DNA of 64,000 nucleotides from Paludibacteraceae bacterium. GTDB taxonomy: Bacteria > Bacteroidota > Bacteroidia > Bacteroidales > Paludibacteraceae. A program made the translations under genes and the position numbers. A model generated the notes under the pieces. It saw nothing but the letters and a program-made list of their open reading frames with translations, was not told where the DNA came from and did not search any database. The stretch spans positions 1 to 64,000 of the forward strand of contig JAFWOU010000014.1 in the NCBI GenBank assembly GCA_017509715.1, in the 5' to 3' direction. Shown here one piece after another: positions 60,736 through 64,000 of the stretch (position 1 is the first letter of the stretch; each line of letters begins with the position of its first letter).

Positions 60736-61911
60736 TTATTTGCTTAATAAGGGTAATACTTCTTTGTCCAGGATCTCCTCCAGGGCCGATACCTGGTCGA
60801 TAGCGGCCTTCACCTGTGCGTTGTTCTGTGCCGTACTCTCGAAATTCTGAATAGCCTCAATCTTTGCAATCGACTCATTGATAGCCGTGCGTACGCGCTC
60901 ATCCAGGTCTTTGTCCTGGCTCTTCACGTAGTCCGATACGCTGGCATCGCCGTCCTTCGCACCGCAGTAAGCGTGCTGGATCGAGCGGATATTGTCCGCG
61001 AAATCGATAGTAGAGGTGCAGCTGTACGGCGACTCGATGTAATCACGCTGTTCGGCGGTGCTGCTGATGTAGGGGTTACCCATCTTCAGGTCAGCCACCT
61101 CACTGGCGATATCGATCGCACCGGCAATGATCTCCTCGACGGCTTCCTGGTAGGTCACAAAGATAGAACCGGCCTTACCGGCATTGATCATCTGCCAGCC
61201 GTAGCGGTCTTCGTAGGGCTCGATCTCAGCCTCGTCCAGCAGGGCTTTCTTCTCGGCACTCACTTCGCCGGCCCAGGCGTACTCCAGCAGGATAGCCTGT
61301 TGGGTCAGGTCCTCAACAATAGCGTTCAGATACACGGCCTCGGCGTGCGTCAGGTTAGCGGCATGCGGATTACCCGTACCGACAGCACGGCCGTTCTGAA
61401 TTACCGACTCAAAGAGCAGGTACTCAGCAGCGTGGAAACCCTTGAGCGCATAGCCCAGTTTGTCACCTACGTATGCACCACCCTCTTCTTCGATCTGAGC
61501 CATCTGTGCATCGTTGTGCAGCAGGGCATTCATAGCGTTGAAGTCGAGCGGCCACGAGTCGATGTGCGGGTCAATGTTGTGCGCACCGGCCGGTCCGTAG
61601 AGGAAGGCCTCGCTCTGCTCCCAATGCTTACGCATCAGTCGCCAAGCCGCATCAGCTTCTACCATCAGGTCAGCATAGTCCTGACCGGCTTCCACTTTGG
61701 CCAAGATAGCCTCAGTCTTACCGAGCAGCGTCATGCCGGCATCGGCCATCTGGCTGTAGGTAGCTACAACGGTGTTGTTTACATAAGGTGCTACTGCTTT
61801 CTGCAGCGCAGCCTCCTTGTCGGTAGTAACTGTTGTGTTGCTTTCGCAACTGACTAGGCATCCTAGGCATCCTAGGACAACTAGGGATTTTAGTAAGATT
61901 TGCTTTTTCAT
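60736..61911 (-). CDS. Imelysin family (M75-like) lipoprotein
   Basis: A 391-residue imelysin-type protein, a family tied to iron acquisition (IrpA/EfeO relatives) rather than proven proteolysis. The GxHxxE motif is GFHAAEYLLFE near residue 156, and HNIDPHIDSWPLDF near 115 is the second conserved block. The leader KSLVVLGCLGCLVSC ends in a lipobox and is encoded by four CTAG nonamers. The ATG at 61911 gives the normal MKKQ start. It is 24 nt after the porin gene and 4 nt before the di-haem protein gene. Confidence 0.93.
   Translation of the reverse strand: MKKQILLKSLVVLGCLGCLVSCESNTTVTTDKEAALQKAVAPYVNNTVVATYSQMADAGMTLLGKTEAILAKVEAGQDYADLMVEADAAWRLMRKHWEQSEAFLYGPAGAHNIDPHIDSWPLDFNAMNALLHNDAQMAQIEEEGGAYVGDKLGYALKGFHAAEYLLFESVIQNGRAVGTGNPHAANLTHAEAVYLNAIVEDLTQQAILLEYAWAGEVSAEKKALLDEAEIEPYEDRYGWQMINAGKAGSIFVTYQEAVEEIIAGAIDIASEVADLKMGNPYISSTAEQRDYIESPYSCTSTIDFADNIRSIQHAYCGAKDGDASVSDYVKSQDKDLDERVRTAINESIAKIEAIQNFESTAQNNAQVKAAIDQVSALEEILDKEVLPLLSK
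61849..61884 (-). repeat. CTAG nonamer array (4 units) coding a second lipoprotein leader
   Basis: On the minus strand CTAGTTGTC, CTAGGATGC, CTAGGATGC, CTAGTCAGT encode LVVLGCLGCLVS, the hydrophobic core and lipobox of the imelysin leader. Confidence 0.92.
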
Positions 61912-61935
61912 ATTGATTATCATTAAGAATTTTGT

Positions 61936-63462
61936 TTAGAAATCATAGAATCCTGCATAAACGATGCCTACGGCTATCTGAGGTTCGTCGTTATAGAGTT
62001 TGCCCTTGGTGCCATCGGCCAGTGTGCCGGGCTTGAGGATGCCGTACGAGAACTCGGCCTTGACACCTATCTGCGGAATGGGGAAATAGTTGATACCCAC
62101 CGCCGCACGGTGACGTCCGCACCAGGCGTACATGTCGGTCGGCTTGTTGTCGTAGCGGAACATGGAGTCGTAGTAGTCGTAGCGGCCGAATAAATAAAGC
62201 TTTTGACTTTGGACTTTCGACTTTCGACTAAGGCTAAAGAAATCATAACCTGCCTCGATTCCTGCTGCCAACGCATCCGATGCCACCCACTGCTTGCTGC
62301 TCACCGAACCCTTGCGCATCGCGATATTATATTGAGTAATAGCCGCTGCATCGCTCAGGTGGCCGTAGGTGATACCACCGCGGAGCACCAGGCCATAATC
62401 CTTATACGCAAAGTCGAACGAACCGATCGAGACGGTACCTTTCACGTCCTTGTAGGCGCTGGCATCCAGTTCGCTGTTGCTCTTGCTCAGCGTGTTGCGG
62501 AACGAATTGCCGCAATAGCCTGAGAGCGACAACCGCAGGCCCTTGACGCCCGTATAATCCACGCGGGCAGCACCGGCAAAGACGTTGGCGAGTTTGAACT
62601 CGTAGGGGCTACCGGCACCCGGTTTGATCCAGTTCTTGCGGTTGAAGCGGTCGCTATCCAGTCCGGGCAGAAACATGGCCTGGTAGTGCCAGCCGTTGGG
62701 CGTCGAGCCCATGAAGGTGAGGGCCACTTCGTGCCAGGTGCTGGGGATGATGGTGAACTCACCCTCGTTGCGATAGACGCTAAAGTACTCTGTCGGTTCG
62801 TGGTGGGCGTTCAGTCCTCCTACGGGGATGACCTGCATACCGGCACGTAGGATGGCGTAGCGGTTGAACTCCTTCTGCAACCAGAACTGCTCCAGCGCTA
62901 CTTCACCGCCGCGTTCTATCTCGCCTTCGTACTCACCACCCTCTTCTTCCTCAATCTCGATGGCCGATTCCGTGCCGCCATGCTCGAACTCAATCTCGGT
63001 ACCTACACTCCAGCCCTTGCCGAAGTCGTAACCCATATACACAACCACGTGCGGCAGGTCGAACTCGCCATAGTGGTCGTTGGCATATTTCTCGGGGTTC
63101 TTTCCGTAACGCAGATAGTTGTTGGAGTAGAAGCAGTGCTTGGCCGTCACCTCGCCGTAACCGCCGATGGTGAAGCGTCCTTTCCGGTCATTCGATGCTT
63201 TCTCGGCTCCGGAGCCACTCCGGTTTTGGCTTTCGACTTTATGGGCGGTATCGGTAGCGGTGGTATCTTTCGGTACTTGCCTCGTGGCGCCCGACACGGC
63301 ATCCACTCCCAATTTATTGGGATGGTCCGTTTTTTGCTCCAGACGCTCGATGCGCTGGATGAGCTGCTGCAGTTCGGCAGCACTCACCTTGATACTATCG
63401 TCGGCATACACACTTAACGTGCAAAAAATCAATGAAATAACTACAATCAGTTGTTTTCTCAT
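61936..63462 (-). CDS. OprO/OprP-like outer membrane porin
   Basis: A 508-residue porin: signal peptide MRKQLIVVISLIFCTLSVYA, a short coiled coil (SAAELQQLIQRIERLEQK) as in phosphate-type porins, a charged Ser/Thr linker, and a beta-barrel from about residue 95 (GRFTIGGYGEVTAKH) to the terminal aromatic strand VGIVYAGFYDF. An acidic external loop (IEIEEEEGGEYEGEIERGGE, about 170-190) may bind cations. A GTCGAAA array (62201-62228) encodes SRKSKVQSQK between two strands. As the first gene of the operon with imelysin and a di-haem protein, transport of an iron-related solute is inferred, not shown. Confidence 0.85.
   Translation of the reverse strand: MRKQLIVVISLIFCTLSVYADDSIKVSAAELQQLIQRIERLEQKTDHPNKLGVDAVSGATRQVPKDTTATDTAHKVESQNRSGSGAEKASNDRKGRFTIGGYGEVTAKHCFYSNNYLRYGKNPEKYANDHYGEFDLPHVVVYMGYDFGKGWSVGTEIEFEHGGTESAIEIEEEEGGEYEGEIERGGEVALEQFWLQKEFNRYAILRAGMQVIPVGGLNAHHEPTEYFSVYRNEGEFTIIPSTWHEVALTFMGSTPNGWHYQAMFLPGLDSDRFNRKNWIKPGAGSPYEFKLANVFAGAARVDYTGVKGLRLSLSGYCGNSFRNTLSKSNSELDASAYKDVKGTVSIGSFDFAYKDYGLVLRGGITYGHLSDAAAITQYNIAMRKGSVSSKQWVASDALAAGIEAGYDFFSLSRKSKVQSQKLYLFGRYDYYDSMFRYDNKPTDMYAWCGRHRAAVGINYFPIPQIGVKAEFSYGILKPGTLADGTKGKLYNDEPQIAVGIVYAGFYDF
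62201..62228 (-). repeat. GTCGAAA heptamer array (4 units) inside the porin gene
   Basis: On the minus strand GTCGAAA, GTCGAAA, GTCCAAA, GTCAAAA, read as SRKSKVQSQK between two barrel strands. Confidence 0.92.
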
Positions 63463-63465
63463 ATT

Positions 63466-63500
63466 CCTTTCACCTTTCACTTTTCATCTTTCTCGTTTCA
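63466..63500 (-). repeat. Heptamer array (4-5 units) in the porin 5' leader
   Basis: On the plus strand CCTTTCA, CCTTTCA, CTTTTCA, TCTTTCT, CGTTTCA; on the mRNA it reads as GTGAAAG-like units that end 3 nt before the porin ATG. Confidence 0.8.
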
Positions 63501-63505
63501 CAGTG

Positions 63506-63536
63506 CAAAATTACCGCTTTTTTTCCATACGTTCAA
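63506..63536 (-). promoter_or_regulatory. Promoter of the porin-imelysin operon
   Basis: Minus strand TTG (63536-63534), a 20-nt spacer and TAATTTTG (63513-63506). Confidence 0.8.
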
Positions 63537-63566
63537 TACCTAAAAATGGGGAAAATGGCTTGCGGA

Positions 63567-63598
63567 TTTGCTCATATCGATATTTTTTTGTAATTTTG
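63567..63598 (+). promoter_or_regulatory. Promoter of the RIC/hemerythrin-type gene
   Basis: TTTG (63567-63570), a 20-nt spacer and TAATTTTG (63591-63598). The leader of about 85 nt is mostly the nine-unit GTAACCC array. Confidence 0.8.
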
Positions 63599-63616
63599 CA
63601 GCAAATTTTGAAACCG

Positions 63617-63683
63617 GTAACCCGTAACCCGTAACCCGTAACCCGTAACCCGTAACCCGTAACCCGTAACCCGTAACCCGTAA
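63617..63683 (+). repeat. Nine-unit perfect GTAACCC array in a 5' leader
   Basis: Nine identical GTAACCC heptamers (63617-63679) followed by GTAA, ending 4 nt before the ATG at 63688. Longest and most uniform array in the window. Confidence 0.96.
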
Positions 63684-63687
63684 ATAT

Positions 63688-64000
63688 ATGTACAAGTCAA
63701 CGGATAAGATATGCGACCTCATGTCGCACGAGGAGGATGCCATCCAGATCATCAGCCGCTTCGGGCTGGAGATGGGTGTTGGAGAGCAGACCATCGAGCA
63801 GGTCTGCGAGGCGCATGGCGTACATACGCCTACGTTCCTGGCCGTGGTGAACTACAAGGTGTTTCATCAGCGGGCCATCCCAAAAGATATTGATGTCCCT
63901 ACCCTGCAGCAGTACCTGCAGAATGCGCATACCTACTTCCTCGATTTCCGCTTGCCGCGTCTGCGCCGGGCACTCATCGAGGCCATCATCCCGGCCGATC
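63688..64000 (+). CDS. RIC/ScdA-type DUF542-hemerythrin protein, partial at the window end
   Basis: The ORF is open to the last base, so only about 104 residues are seen. MYKSTDKICDLMSHEEDAIQ and ISRFGLEMGVGEQTIEQVCEAHGV resemble the N-terminal DUF542 of RIC/ScdA/YtfE iron-sulfur repair proteins; here MGVGEQ replaces the usual Cys pair of that domain. DVPTLQQYLQNAHTYFLDFRLPRLRRAL begins a hemerythrin-like helix with a His suited to the di-iron site (short: NAHTYFLDF). Members protect or repair Fe centres under NO or oxidative stress. It is divergent from the iron/haem-type operon. Confidence 0.78.
   Translation, partial: MYKSTDKICDLMSHEEDAIQIISRFGLEMGVGEQTIEQVCEAHGVHTPTFLAVVNYKVFHQRAIPKDIDVPTLQQYLQNAHTYFLDFRLPRLRRALIEAIIPAD

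Noticed and set aside
63617-63683. CRISPR array
   Set aside because: Units of 7 bp are contiguous, with no spacers and no cas genes in the window.

Overview
This window looks like a chromosomal contig of a Bacteroidales bacterium (phylum Bacteroidota), with G+C near or a little above half by eye. The evidence is a SusC/SusD-type polysaccharide utilisation locus, secreted proteins with type IX secretion (T9SS) C-terminal tails, a complete Na+-translocating NADH:quinone reductase operon, class III fructose-bisphosphatase, and thirteen promoters of the Bacteroidetes type (TTG/TTTG, then TANNTTTG), all with a 20-nt spacer. The species cannot be named from the sequence.

Layout. 0.3-8.1 kb: tRNA-Gly(CCC), RNase P RNA, a YihY membrane protein, a GH13 amylase, a lipoprotein, a small acidic protein, CdsA, a lipid A-type acyltransferase and a glycosyltransferase, all on the plus strand. 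8.1-10.1 kb: fbp on the minus strand. 10.2-16.3 kb: a galactan operon (GH53 endo-galactanase, galK, galM, GH2 beta-galactosidase). 16.4-25.3 kb: an opposing SusCD-type locus (MFS sugar transporter, lipoprotein, SusC, SusD, SusE-position protein). 25.6-33.5 kb: recQ, rimO, an HU protein, an HU-TM-LysM fusion and a UvrA. 33.5-40.6 kb: surface polysaccharide genes and an ABC-F ATPase. 40.7-46.5 kb: nqrABCDEF. 46.5-49.9 kb: an AT-richer stretch with a hypothetical gene, a 55-codon ORF joined to tRNA-Ala(GGC), a structured RNA candidate and a phosphoethanolamine transferase. 49.9-54.5 kb: an ADH-ALDH fusion, a cytidylate-kinase-like protein and a Dcu dicarboxylate transporter. 54.6-58.1 kb: hemolysin III, a glycosyltransferase and a PL9 pectate lyase. 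58.1-63.5 kb: an iron/haem-type operon (porin, imelysin lipoprotein, DUF1111 di-haem protein, small ResB-CcsA). 63.7 kb to the end: the start of a RIC/hemerythrin-type gene.

The most unusual feature is a genome-wide-looking family of short tandem arrays. Units are 7, 8, 9, 10 or 11 bp, the unit sequence differs between loci, and most arrays have four units. They occur in RNase P RNA, in operon junctions, in 5' leaders, and inside coding regions, where they encode loops, signal peptides and, in one case, the linker of a two-enzyme fusion. They resemble in form the heptanucleotide STRR elements of heterocystous cyanobacteria, which are also known from rnpB there. The GTCGAAA class places nearly the same peptide (VESQKSK-like) in five unrelated proteins.

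Metabolically, the window describes an anaerobic glycan degrader: galactan, alpha-glucan and pectin enzymes outside or in the periplasm, TonB-dependent import, the Leloir pathway, gluconeogenic FBPase, Na+-based respiration, C4-dicarboxylate exchange and aldehyde/alcohol reduction.
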